Source: Clostridia bacterium
Lineage (GTDB): Bacteria > Bacillota > Clostridia > Oscillospirales > Acutalibacteraceae
Reading direction: 5' to 3'
Assembly: GCA_017624675.1 (NCBI GenBank)
Contig: JAGAMO010000023.1
Coordinates: 1-44,585, forward strand
Length of the DNA: 44,585 nucleotides
Of the stretch, positions 20,222-28,914 are shown piece after piece. The position numbers and the translations under genes were made by a program. Every line of letters starts with the position of its first letter. Position 1 is the first letter of the stretch. The notes under the pieces are model-generated. The model made no database searches. It worked only from the letters and a program-made list of their open reading frames with translations, and was not told the origin of the DNA.

Positions 20222-21221
20222 ATTAGGTCAAATAGGTATAGGTCATAATCACGGCGAGGCAAAAATGTTAACGGCAAGAAAATTTTCCGAGCTTTTTGAG
20301 GTTGTGGGCTATGCTGAAGAAAGTGAAGAATGGATAAGCAAACGTGGGAATTTACCGTGTTATGAAGGTTTAAAACGATATTCGGTGGATGAGTTAATTG
20401 ACAAATGTGATGCTTTGCTCATAGAAACCGATGTTTGGAATTTGACCGAAATTGCGCAAAAATGTATTGATGCAGGCAAACACGTACATATAGATAAGCC
20501 CGGTAGCGGAACTTTGGAAGAATTTGGAAAAATGCTTGATTCTGCAAAGAAGAAAAATCTTATCGTTCAGCTTGCATATATGTATCGTTATAACCCTGCG
20601 GTACAAAAAACCTTCGAACTTATAAAAGACGGTAAGCTTGGCGAAATTTATTCTATCAACGCTGAAATGAGCACCTTCCACTCACCAAACTATAGGAAAT
20701 GGCTTACCAATTTCGGTGGCGGAATAATGTATATTCTGGGCTGTCACCTTATTGACCTTATTGTTTATATAATGGGCAAGCCGGATAAAATCCATAGTTT
20801 TTTAAAACATACAAAACTTGATGATATTGACACCAATGACAACAATTTAGTTGTTATGGAATATGAGAAAGCATTGGCACGTGTTTTTGTTTCATCGGTT
20901 GAAGTTAATGGTTACGGAAGAAGGCAGTTAGTGGTATCGGGAAGTAAAGGTACGATAAATATTTGCCCTATAGAACAACCGCTTAAAATGACCTATTCCG
21001 ATACTCAAATAGCTAACACGGCTTTTCAGGACCGTAAAGTTATATTGCCGATTGAGGATAATACGGCAACCGGTAGATATGATGAGATGCTAAAGGATTT
21101 TTATAACTATATTATGGGACGAAAAGAAAATCCTTTTACTTATGAGCACGAATATAATGTTCAAGCTGTTTTGGACGAGGTTGTAGGCGGAGTAGAATTC
21201 TATGGCAAGGATATTGGTTAA
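20214..21221 (+). CDS. Gfo/Idh/MocA family NAD(P)-dependent dehydrogenase
   Basis: 335 residues. The N-terminal Rossmann fold (about 1-120) starts KLGQIGIGHNHG and has the family loop HIDKPG, with K95 as the predicted catalytic lysine. The C-terminal alpha/beta sheet domain includes GGGIMYILGCHLIDL, whose His/Asp pair is typical of sugar and inositol dehydrogenases. It probably oxidises or reduces a hydroxyl of a free sugar, glycoside or cyclitol with NAD(P). The start overlaps the GH31 gene by 8 bp and the end overlaps the amidohydrolase by 20 bp, so the three are translationally linked. It could serve as an inositol 2-dehydrogenase (IolG-like) or as a glycoside 3-dehydrogenase; sequence alone does not decide. 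Confidence 0.85.
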   Translation: MIKLGQIGIGHNHGEAKMLTARKFSELFEVVGYAEESEEWISKRGNLPCYEGLKRYSVDELIDKCDALLIETDVWNLTEIAQKCIDAGKHVHIDKPGSGTLEEFGKMLDSAKKKNLIVQLAYMYRYNPAVQKTFELIKDGKLGEIYSINAEMSTFHSPNYRKWLTNFGGGIMYILGCHLIDLIVYIMGKPDKIHSFLKHTKLDDIDTNDNNLVVMEYEKALARVFVSSVEVNGYGRRQLVVSGSKGTINICPIEQPLKMTYSDTQIANTAFQDRKVILPIEDNTATGRYDEMLKDFYNYIMGRKENPFTYEHEYNVQAVLDEVVGGVEFYGKDIG

Positions 21222-22266
21222 AAACGGTCGTGTTTGGGATGGCGAAAAGTTTTTCTTTTCAGATGTTTTAACAAATGATAAGCTGATTGAAAAAATTGAG
21301 CCTAATATCACCGATAATGCGGATTATATTTATGATGCTAAAGGTAAGATTGTTTCGGCAGGACTCGTGGATATCCACGTGCACCTAAAAGGTTTAGCGT
21401 CTCCTTCGTTTGGCGTTGGCGCTGAAATATCAAGCTTTCCGTTTGGCGTAACTGCGGTTAACGATGCGGGAAGTACATATGGTGACCGTGAATTACTTGA
21501 TTATATATCGGTTAAAAATACGGTTTTTGTTTGTGCAAGTATAAGACAAAACCACGCAAATTTCGATGCTGCCGAAAAAGGTCTGGTAAAATACGGAGAT
21601 AAAGCAATCGGTATAAAGGTTTATTTTGACAAAAGTGAATATGTGCGTGATATAACACCGATTAAAGAAATTTGCGCTTATGCAAGGCAAAAGAATTTAA
21701 AAGTTATGGTGCATTGTACGTTATCGCCCACACCAATGGTTGATATTGTTAATGCCTTATCTAAAGGCGATATTTTAACCCATGTTTTTCACGGCGGAGA
21801 TAATTCTTGCCTTGATAACGACTTTGAAGCGCTAAAAGTTGCAAAGGAAAAGGGCGTAATTTTGGATTTGGGGTTAGCGGGTAACGTGCATACCGACTTT
21901 TTGAATTTTGAAAAATCGGTAAAAGCGGGATTTTTGCCCGATGTCATCAGCACTGATATAACCTGCCTTAGCGCATTCAAGCGTGGTGGCAAGTACGGTA
22001 TGACAATGTGTATGAGCATTGCAAAGCGGGTTGGAATGACTGAAGAAGAAATATTTAAAAGGGTAACCTCGTTACCGGCTAAAGCATTAGATAAAGGTTC
22101 TGAATGGGGTTATTTAAAGATTGGCAGAATGGCTGATTTGGCTGTCTTTGATTATACCAACGAGCCATTCGATTTAACCGATAAAGCAGGAAACCAAGTT
22201 AAAAATAACTTGGGATATAAATGTATATTAACCGTTTTAGACGGTCAAATAGTATATATAAATTAA
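21202..22266 (+). CDS. Amidohydrolase-superfamily metalloenzyme (deacetylase/dihydroorotase-like)
   Basis: 354 residues. Metal-binding signatures of the amidohydrolase barrel are visible: VDIHVHL (H59, H61), a likely carboxylated Lys in GIKVYFD, VMVHCT, THVFHGG and a late Asp in VISTDIT. The overall sequence recalls the subgroup often named amidohydrolase/deacetylase, which cleaves esters or amides of small acids; substrate is unknown. It overlaps the dehydrogenase by 20 bp. In this context it could open a lactone or cyclic keto compound, or remove an acyl group from a sugar, but that is inference. The ATG at 21202 follows GGAG at about 21188-21191. The length is normal for the family. Confidence 0.8.
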   Translation: MARILVKNGRVWDGEKFFFSDVLTNDKLIEKIEPNITDNADYIYDAKGKIVSAGLVDIHVHLKGLASPSFGVGAEISSFPFGVTAVNDAGSTYGDRELLDYISVKNTVFVCASIRQNHANFDAAEKGLVKYGDKAIGIKVYFDKSEYVRDITPIKEICAYARQKNLKVMVHCTLSPTPMVDIVNALSKGDILTHVFHGGDNSCLDNDFEALKVAKEKGVILDLGLAGNVHTDFLNFEKSVKAGFLPDVISTDITCLSAFKRGGKYGMTMCMSIAKRVGMTEEEIFKRVTSLPAKALDKGSEWGYLKIGRMADLAVFDYTNEPFDLTDKAGNQVKNNLGYKCILTVLDGQIVYIN

Positions 22267-22279
22267 AGGAGAAATTGTT

Positions 22280-23044
22280 ATGAGTAAAGTTGCGTTGATT
22301 ACAGGTGCTGGTGGATATATTGGCGGTGAAACTGCAGTTACACTTGCAAAACAGGGGATAAAGGTTGCAGTATGTGATATAAACCCAGAGTCTGTCCAAA
22401 AAACAATCAAAAGAATCGAAGAAATTGGCGGCGAGGCTAAAGGTTATGTTTTTGATATAACCGATTCCAAAGATGTTGATAATACTGTTGACAAAATTGT
22501 AAAGGATTTTGGTCGACTTGATATTATGGTTCATATTGCGGGCGGAAGTGCCAGAATTGCGGGACCAAATGCTAAATATGTACCTCTTGTTCAACAAGAA
22601 GATTATGTAATAGACCAAGTTTTGAAGGTGAATTTATACGGTGCATTGTGGGTAAGCCGTGCTGCTGCCAGAGTTATGATTGAGCAAGGTGAAGGCGGTA
22701 AAATTATAAACTTCTCTTCAGCCGTAGCATTTAACGGTCTTGTTGGCTCGGTTGACTATGCGGCTTCTAAGGGTGGTGTTATATCGCTTACTAAGGCATT
22801 GGCAAAAGAACTTGGACCTTATAAAATTAATGTAAACAGTGTAGCCCCTGGAATTGTTATGCGTGCCGATGAAACCGGTGGAGATGAAAGAGCATTCAAT
22901 ACTAATTATCTCGGTATAAAATGCTTGCCTGAAGACCTTGCAAATATGGTTGAATTTTTGGTTTCGGATAAAGCAAAATTTATCACAGGTCAAACCTATG
23001 TGGTAGATGGCGGTCGTGGCTTAGGAATGAAAGGAAGCAAATAA
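22280..23044 (+). CDS. Short-chain dehydrogenase/reductase (SDR)
   Basis: 254 residues, a classical SDR. NAD(P)-binding glycine motif TGAGGYIGG at residues about 8-16, catalytic Y160-x3-K164 in VDYAASKGG with the preceding NFSSA serine, and the C-terminal GQTYVVDGGRG. AAGGAG precedes the ATG with good spacing. By family it oxidises a secondary alcohol or reduces a ketone, such as a sugar acid, polyol or keto-acid intermediate of the cluster. It sits 13 bp after the amidohydrolase and 2 bp before the quinone reductase gene, so all are likely cotranscribed. Substrate unknown. Confidence 0.88.
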   Translation: MSKVALITGAGGYIGGETAVTLAKQGIKVAVCDINPESVQKTIKRIEEIGGEAKGYVFDITDSKDVDNTVDKIVKDFGRLDIMVHIAGGSARIAGPNAKYVPLVQQEDYVIDQVLKVNLYGALWVSRAAARVMIEQGEGGKIINFSSAVAFNGLVGSVDYAASKGGVISLTKALAKELGPYKINVNSVAPGIVMRADETGGDERAFNTNYLGIKCLPEDLANMVEFLVSDKAKFITGQTYVVDGGRGLGMKGSK

Positions 23045-23046
23045 TT

Positions 23047-24021
23047 ATGAAGGCAATGTTAGTTGATGAAAACAAAAACCTTGTTTGGTCGGATGTTGCT
23101 GACCCCGTAATTAAAGCGGATGAGGTTTTAGTTAAAATTCACGCAGCTGCTCTTAACAGAGCTGATTTGTTACAAAGACAAGGTAAATACCCTTCTCCTG
23201 CCGGCTGTCCTGAATGGATGGGTCTTGAAATTGCAGGTGAGGTTGTAGAAGTAGGTGCTGAGGTTGCAAATTGGAAAATAGGGGACAAGGTTTGCGCATT
23301 ACTTGGCGGCGGTGGTTACGCTGAATATGTTGCTGTTAAATACGATATGTTAATGCCTGTACCAAAGGGTCTTACTATGGAAGAGGCATCTGCATTACCT
23401 GAAGCTTATGCAACTTCTTATCTTAACTTGTTTATTGAAGGTCATTTGCAAGAGGGACAAACTGCATTTATCCCTGCGGGTGCAAGTGGCTTGGCAAGTG
23501 TTGCAATTCCTATGGCAAAGGCTTTCGGTGCAAAGGTTATAACTTCTGTTTTATCTGATGAAATTGCTGAAAAAATCAAACCGCTTGGTGCAGATTTGAT
23601 AATTAATTCAAGCACACAATCGGTTGAAGATGTTCTTAAAGCCGAAGAAGAAAACGGCACACCAGTAAGTGTTTCTATGGACTGCCTTTGCGGCGAAACT
23701 CTGGGCAAAAGCTTGCCCTATATGGCAAGAGGCGGTTATTGGATTGTAATCTCTACCTTAGCTGGTATTGAAACAACAGTACAGCTTCGTCCTTTACTTA
23801 CAAAAGGTTTGCATCTTGTAGGCTCTATGCTAAGAAATCGCACGCCTCAGTTTAAGGCATATATCTTAAGCGAACTTGTAAATAAAGTATGGCCTAAAAT
23901 CGAATGTGGCGCAATTAAGCCCTCTATCTATAAGGTTTTACCTATGGCAGATGCAGAAGAAGCACACGCTATATTAGAGCGTGGCGAAAATGTAGGTAAG
24001 GTAGTACTGAAGGTTATATAA
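23047..24021 (+). CDS. Zinc-free MDR oxidoreductase (quinone reductase / PIG3-like)
   Basis: 324 residues of the medium-chain dehydrogenase fold without catalytic zinc ligands. The N-terminal GroES-like domain contains ALNRADLLQRQGKYPSP and GLEIAGEV, characteristic of the quinone oxidoreductase/PIG3 branch. The NADPH-binding domain has the variant motif AGASGLASVA and later LTKGLHLVGSMLRNR. Such enzymes reduce quinones or enones with NADPH. Here an alpha,beta-unsaturated ketone produced by dehydration of a keto sugar would be a plausible target, but nothing proves it. The ATG comes 2 bp after the SDR stop. Its TAA overlaps the ATG of the EamA gene (TAATG), showing coupling. Confidence 0.85.
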   Translation: MKAMLVDENKNLVWSDVADPVIKADEVLVKIHAAALNRADLLQRQGKYPSPAGCPEWMGLEIAGEVVEVGAEVANWKIGDKVCALLGGGGYAEYVAVKYDMLMPVPKGLTMEEASALPEAYATSYLNLFIEGHLQEGQTAFIPAGASGLASVAIPMAKAFGAKVITSVLSDEIAEKIKPLGADLIINSSTQSVEDVLKAEEENGTPVSVSMDCLCGETLGKSLPYMARGGYWIVISTLAGIETTVQLRPLLTKGLHLVGSMLRNRTPQFKAYILSELVNKVWPKIECGAIKPSIYKVLPMADAEEAHAILERGENVGKVVLKVI

Positions 24022-24935
24022 TGAAAAAGAGTTTAAAAACAATTTTGCTATCGTTGCTTGTAATGGCGCTTTGGGGCTCACTTTTCCCAATGGTAAAGCT
24101 CGGTTACAGTGCTTTTGATATTAGTGCAAAGTCTATACCTGATATTTTAATGTTCGCAAGCTATCGTTTTATTATAAGCGGACTTGTTGTATCGGCGTTT
24201 TGCCTTTTTAGAAAAGAAAAAATTGCCACACCCAAATCTAAAAGTATTTTGAATATTGTAATTATGGGATTTTTCTCAATTGTATTGCATTATGCTTTTA
24301 CATATATCGGTCTTAGCACAACCGACAGTTCGAAAACAGCTTTAATTAAGCAATTGGGTGTACTTATTTACGTTTGCTTTGCCTTTTTATTCTTTAAAAA
24401 CGAAAAATTCAGCATACTTAAAATTCTCGGTGCACTTGCTGGTTTTGGCGGAATAATTGCAATAAATTATAACCCAAGTGGTTTAAGTTTTGCGGTTGGC
24501 GATATTTTGATAATCGGTGCATCTATTTGTACTGTTGTTGCGAATGTTATAAGCAAGAAATCGGTGCAGGGAAGTTCTCCTTATTGGATTACGGGTATAT
24601 CACAGTTATTTGGCGGTATAGTACTGTTTATTGCAGCTGTTATTATGGGTGCTGACTTCTTAAACTTTAACCTATCCGCAGCATTAATTTTCACTTATAT
24701 TTGTATTGCTTCTATTTGCTCGTATACCCTTTGGTATTACGTGCTTAAAGGCAACAGCCTTTCAAAAATGTTTATCATTAAGTTTGCCGAGCCACTTTTT
24801 GCCTGTCTCTTTGGTGCAATTATTTTAGGCGAAAACATTTTAAAATGGCAGTATCTTATTGCATTTTTGCTCATTTCGTTTGGTATTGTTTTAGGCAATA
24901 AAAGCGATAAAATTAAAGTTAGTAAGAATGGTTAG
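24021..24935 (+). CDS. EamA/DMT-family membrane transporter
   Basis: 304 residues, almost entirely hydrophobic with about ten predicted membrane helices in two related halves, as in EamA (drug/metabolite transporter) proteins. Recognisable features are an early MALWGSLFPMVKLGYSAF segment and a second-half GEnilkwQ-type helix border (LFGAIILGENIL). It is an inner-membrane protein. The family moves amino acids, sugars, nucleosides or toxic metabolites, often outward. The start overlaps the quinone reductase stop by 1 bp. In this operon it could import the substrate or release an end product. Confidence 0.85.
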   Translation: MKKSLKTILLSLLVMALWGSLFPMVKLGYSAFDISAKSIPDILMFASYRFIISGLVVSAFCLFRKEKIATPKSKSILNIVIMGFFSIVLHYAFTYIGLSTTDSSKTALIKQLGVLIYVCFAFLFFKNEKFSILKILGALAGFGGIIAINYNPSGLSFAVGDILIIGASICTVVANVISKKSVQGSSPYWITGISQLFGGIVLFIAAVIMGADFLNFNLSAALIFTYICIASICSYTLWYYVLKGNSLSKMFIIKFAEPLFACLFGAIILGENILKWQYLIAFLLISFGIVLGNKSDKIKVSKNG

Positions 24936-24949
24936 AGAGGAAGTATAGT

Positions 24950-26353
24950 ATGTTTGATTACAAAGTAAAAATCGGTCTTGTGCCTATGCGACGCAATACT
25001 ACTGATCGACCGAGGGGTGCTAGTTGGAACTGGCATTCTCCCCAAGAGCGCGAAAAAGAGATTGTTTCATACATAAAAAACAATTTCACAGATGATAACG
25101 TAGAGTTTGTTGATACCAAGGGATTAGGTATCGGAAACCTCATTTTTGACAACGCATCTGCTAAACAAGCTATAGAGCGTATGAAAAATGAAAACGTTGA
25201 TGCAGTTGTTATTATTAACTGTAATTTTGGTAATGAAGAAGCGGCAGGAGATATTGCATTGGCTTTGGGTAAGCCTGTATTATTATGGGCTCCGCTTGAT
25301 GAAGAATACAGTGAAGACGGTACAAGAACTACCGATTCACAGTGTGGTATATTTGGTGTGTCACGCCAACTTCAACGCCTACGAATTCCTTTCTCTAATA
25401 TCCCTAGTTGCAAAGTTGATTCTGAAGATTTTACTCTTGGATTTGAAAAATTTATTCGTGTGGCTTGTATGGTTAAAAACTTCAAGGGTATGCGAATTGG
25501 CCAGGTGGGTACCCGTCCTGCACCATTTTATTCAGTTATTTATAATGAAAGCGAACTTTTGGAAAAATTCGGCATTAGGGTTGTAACAGTGAATTTTGCT
25601 ATGGTAGAGCAAAGAATGAAACAAACAGCCGAAAACTGCAAGGAAGAGATTGCAAAGTTTGTTGAGTATTTTAATTCAAACTATACCATGGATGAACAAA
25701 CTCCGGCCTATGTTGAAGGAATGGCAACTATGGCGGTAATGTATAAAAATTTATTTGAAGAGTTTGATTTAGATATTATGGCAGCCGAATGTTGGACAGC
25801 AACACCTATAATGTTTAACGGCTTGGCTCCTTGTGCTGTATTTGGCACATTAAATGATTTAGGATATATGATTGCTTGTGAAAGCGATATACACGCCGCA
25901 ATGACAATGGCATTGTTAAAATCCGCAACTTTAGGTGAAGGAAAACCACTTTTTGGTGAGTTTACTGTAAGACATCCCGAGAAAAAGAACGCCGAACTTT
26001 TGTGGCATTGCGGTCAATTCCCACTTTCACAAAAGGCGGACGATTGCGAAGCTTGCTTGGTAAATCAACGTGAGTGGTTTAGAGCTAAGGATGGCACATA
26101 TACTCTTGCACGTATTGATCAAGAAAGCGGTAATTATATGTTATTGCCCGTTATGTGCAATACAACCGAGGGACCAAAAACCAGTGGTACTTATATTTGG
26201 GCTGAATTTGACGATTTACAAAAAGTTGAAAATCGTGTAATGCAAGGACCTTACATTCATCATTTCATAGAAATTGAAGGAAATTATATGAATGAATTGG
26301 AAGAGTTTTGCAAGTATATCCCAGGTTTGAATTTAGATGTAACAATAAAATAA
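24950..26353 (+). CDS. Sugar isomerase of the L-fucose/L-arabinose isomerase superfamily
   Basis: 467 residues. The sequence fits the COG2407-type fold: an N-terminal alpha/beta region with a substrate-binding VPMRRNTTDRPRG segment, a central VGTRPAPFYSV segment, and a C-terminal domain holding the metal site. Candidate metal ligands are E280 (AAECWT), E311 or D313 (CESDIH) and H353 (LWHCGQF). This matches the Glu/Asp/His triad of FucI/AraA enzymes. It should interconvert an aldose and a ketose using Mn2+ or similar. It is shorter than typical FucI (about 590) and closer to AraA length. GAGAGGAAG precedes the ATG. Its neighbours, a flavin dehydrogenase and aldolase/kinase set, suggest it feeds a ketose into phosphorylation. 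Sugar identity is unknown. Confidence 0.78.
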   Translation: MFDYKVKIGLVPMRRNTTDRPRGASWNWHSPQEREKEIVSYIKNNFTDDNVEFVDTKGLGIGNLIFDNASAKQAIERMKNENVDAVVIINCNFGNEEAAGDIALALGKPVLLWAPLDEEYSEDGTRTTDSQCGIFGVSRQLQRLRIPFSNIPSCKVDSEDFTLGFEKFIRVACMVKNFKGMRIGQVGTRPAPFYSVIYNESELLEKFGIRVVTVNFAMVEQRMKQTAENCKEEIAKFVEYFNSNYTMDEQTPAYVEGMATMAVMYKNLFEEFDLDIMAAECWTATPIMFNGLAPCAVFGTLNDLGYMIACESDIHAAMTMALLKSATLGEGKPLFGEFTVRHPEKKNAELLWHCGQFPLSQKADDCEACLVNQREWFRAKDGTYTLARIDQESGNYMLLPVMCNTTEGPKTSGTYIWAEFDDLQKVENRVMQGPYIHHFIEIEGNYMNELEEFCKYIPGLNLDVTIK

Positions 26354-26372
26354 TTTTAAGGAGAAAAAAATT

Positions 26373-27809
26373 ATGCAGTATCAAATGAATGAATTTTTAT
26401 TCTCAATGATTCTCTCAGAGCTTGAAGATGCAGTAGGTAAAGAAAACTGCTCTACAAGAACCATTGACAAGGCAACACACAGCGTTGACTATTATTGGCT
26501 GTCAAGAATGTGGGCAGACAGAGGCGAGCGTATGCCTGAAGCAGATATTATTGTTTGCCCTAAGGATGCTCAAGAGGTTTCTAAGGTATTAAAAATCGCT
26601 AATTATTATAAAATCCCCGTAACCACATGGGGCGCAGGCGGCGGTTCACAGGGCGGTGCACTTCCTGTATGCGGTGGTATCTTGCTTGATACCAAAAGAA
26701 TGAATCAAATTTATGAAGTAAATACTGAGGCTATGTACATAGAATGCGGTACAGGTGCTATCTATAAGCATATTGAGTGGGCTGCAAATGAGGTTGGAAA
26801 GGCTACAATGCACTATCCTTCTTCGCTTACTTGCTCAACTGTAGGTGGTTTCTTGGCTCACCGTGGTATTGGTGTATGCTCAAATAAATACGGTAAAATT
26901 GATGATATGGTATTGCAAATGGAGGTTGTACTTCCTAACGGTGATATTATTTACACATCTCCTACACCTAAACACGCAGTAGGTCCCGACCTTAACCAAA
27001 TTTTCATTGGCTCAGAGGGTACACTTGGTGTTATAACAAAGGCTCAAATTCGTATTTATGACCAACCCGAAGAAAGAAGATTCAGAGCTTTCTTATTCCA
27101 AAATATGGATATGGCATTTAAGGCTTCTAAAGAGTTATTACAAAAATTCAAGCCTTCGGTTATGCGTCTTTATGATGAGGCTGAAACAGCATCACTCATT
27201 AAAAAGGTTGTAGGTGTTGAGCGTAAGGGTGCCTTTATGAATATCGCTTATGAAGGCGTAACTAAAATGGTTGATGTTGAGGAAGAAATTCTTCTTGAAA
27301 CCTTTGCAAAATATGGAGCCGAAGATTTAGGCTCTGAGTACGGCGAAAAATGGTGGAAGGAAAAGATTACCTTCTTTTATCCCGGACATGCTTTGGATTT
27401 GCCTAAGCTTTACGGTACAATGGATACAATCGCTCCTTACGGTAAGATTGAGAAAATATATTATGCAATGAAGGAAGCAATCGAAACCAAATATCCTTTT
27501 GCTAAGTTCATTGCCCACTTCTCACACTGGTATGAGTGGGGCGCTATGATGTATGACCGCTTTATTATTGAGGAAGAATTTGTTCCGAAGGACCCTGTAG
27601 AAGCATTAAAACTTCATCAAGAAATTTGGACTACAGGTATTCGTGCGGCACTTGAAAACGGCGGTGTGGTAAACGACCACCATGGCGTTGGTATTAAGCT
27701 CGGCAGATATGTTCGTGAACAGTATGGTCCCGCAATGCAAGTGCTTGAAGGTATTAAAGCGAATCTCGACCCCAACGGTATTATGAATCCGTTCAAGTTG
27801 GGACTTTAA
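26373..27809 (+). CDS. FAD-linked 2-hydroxyacid/alditol dehydrogenase (GlcD-like, VAO fold)
   Basis: 478 residues of the vanillyl-alcohol-oxidase fold. The FAD-binding domain (about 50-230) has TTWGAGGGSQGG and FIGSEGTLGVIT, both standard FAD_binding_4 features. The C-terminal cap domain ends LDPNGIMNPFKLGL, as in GlcD and D-lactate dehydrogenases. An active-site HH pair (H436, H437 in NDHHGVG) recalls alkyl-DHAP synthase and related hydroxyacid enzymes. AAGGAG precedes the ATG. It lies 17 bp upstream of the Fe-S protein gene, the usual GlcD-GlcF pairing, and 7.7 kb upstream of the fused ETF. By analogy with LctBCD-type lactate dehydrogenase it may pass electrons from an alpha-hydroxy acid or polyol to ETF. 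The substrate is not known. Confidence 0.87.
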   Translation: MQYQMNEFLFSMILSELEDAVGKENCSTRTIDKATHSVDYYWLSRMWADRGERMPEADIIVCPKDAQEVSKVLKIANYYKIPVTTWGAGGGSQGGALPVCGGILLDTKRMNQIYEVNTEAMYIECGTGAIYKHIEWAANEVGKATMHYPSSLTCSTVGGFLAHRGIGVCSNKYGKIDDMVLQMEVVLPNGDIIYTSPTPKHAVGPDLNQIFIGSEGTLGVITKAQIRIYDQPEERRFRAFLFQNMDMAFKASKELLQKFKPSVMRLYDEAETASLIKKVVGVERKGAFMNIAYEGVTKMVDVEEEILLETFAKYGAEDLGSEYGEKWWKEKITFFYPGHALDLPKLYGTMDTIAPYGKIEKIYYAMKEAIETKYPFAKFIAHFSHWYEWGAMMYDRFIIEEEFVPKDPVEALKLHQEIWTTGIRAALENGGVVNDHHGVGIKLGRYVREQYGPAMQVLEGIKANLDPNGIMNPFKLGL

Positions 27810-27826
27810 TAGGGAGGAAAAATACT

Positions 27827-28912
27827 ATGATTATGTCAGAAAAATGCAAACAACATGTTGATTCCTGCCGTTTTTGTTGGATGTGTCATCATATCTGCCC
27901 TATAGGTAATGCGACAGGTCAGGAAAGAAATACTGCACGTGCCCGTGCGCTCGGTATATCTCTTGTAAACCGTGAGGCTATCGACCTTAATGAAATTATG
28001 GATAATATTTACGAATGTTCTACTTGCGGCGCTTGTGTACACGATTGCACTACCGGTTGGGATCCTGTAATGTTCACAAAGGAAACCAGACTTCAAGCTG
28101 CACTTGATGGTAAACTTCCTGAGTATATCAATACTTTAGTTGCTAACTGCTTAGAAACAGGCAACGCTTATGGTAAGTCTGTTACTTGCGACTGCTTGAC
28201 CGATGCTATAAAGGCACACGCTGACAAGAAAGATACACTTCTTTTCTTAGGTGTAGATGCTAAGTATATGGCATGCGAGCAAGCAAATAAAGCCATAAAG
28301 GTTCTTGACAAAGCAGGTGTAGATTTCACAGTTCTTGAAAACGAACCCGCAAGTGGTGTTCAACTAGATTTCCTTATTGGTGCTGCTAATGAAACAAAGG
28401 CTCAAATGGAAGCTTGTGCCAAGGCATTAGGTGAGTTCAAAACTGTTGTTGTATATGACCCCAACGATGCTAAGGCAATTAAGCAACTTTACAAAGAGTA
28501 TGGCATAGAAGTTAACGCTAATGTTGTTACATACACTTCTTTTGTTGCAGGTCTCTTAAAGGACGGCAAATTAGAGGCTAAGAACACAGGCAAGGCTGTT
28601 GTATTCCAAGACCCATATCAATTGTCTCGTGATTTAGAAGAAACCGAAGAAGCTCGTGAAATTGTTATGTCTTACGCAGTTCTTGGCGAAATGCTTCTTA
28701 ATCGTGCAGAAACAGTTTGGGCAGGTAATATTCTTATGGCTCAATATATGCCCGAAGTTATAAAACTTGTAGCTAAAAGAAGAATTTTCAATGCTACAAG
28801 CATTGGTGCAAATGCAATTGTTACTGCTTCTGTTAGTGAGTATGTATCACTTAAGGCAGTGGCTGAAGACGTAGAAATAATATCATTAGAAGATTTGATT
28901 TTAGGTGAATAA
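27827..28912 (+). CDS. Two-[4Fe-4S] electron-transfer protein (GlcF-like) lacking CCG cysteines
   Basis: 361 residues. Two ferredoxin-type clusters are visible: C14-x2-C17-x2-C20-x3-C24-P and C64-x2-C67-x2-C70-x3-C74. After these, the two domains that carry CCG motifs in GlcF/HdrB-like proteins are present in outline, but their cysteines are replaced: FQDPYQLSR stands where DPCHLGR is usual, and TASVSE where a TxCPSC-type motif is usual. It should carry electrons between the GlcD-like flavoprotein and a further partner. AGGGAGG gives a strong ribosome site, spaced for the ATG at 27827 (a second ATG is at 27833). It ends 2 bp before the aldolase gene. The loss of CCG ligands suggests it is not a heterodisulfide- or quinone-reactive subunit. 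Confidence 0.82.
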   Translation: MIMSEKCKQHVDSCRFCWMCHHICPIGNATGQERNTARARALGISLVNREAIDLNEIMDNIYECSTCGACVHDCTTGWDPVMFTKETRLQAALDGKLPEYINTLVANCLETGNAYGKSVTCDCLTDAIKAHADKKDTLLFLGVDAKYMACEQANKAIKVLDKAGVDFTVLENEPASGVQLDFLIGAANETKAQMEACAKALGEFKTVVVYDPNDAKAIKQLYKEYGIEVNANVVTYTSFVAGLLKDGKLEAKNTGKAVVFQDPYQLSRDLEETEEAREIVMSYAVLGEMLLNRAETVWAGNILMAQYMPEVIKLVAKRRIFNATSIGANAIVTASVSEYVSLKAVAEDVEIISLEDLILGE

Positions 28913-28914
28913 TT

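Noticed and set aside
20214-22266. C-glycoside deglycosylation cluster (DgpA/B/C type)
   Set aside because: A Gfo/Idh/MocA gene is present, but I see neither the AP-endonuclease-type nor the small partner subunit of C-deglycosidases.
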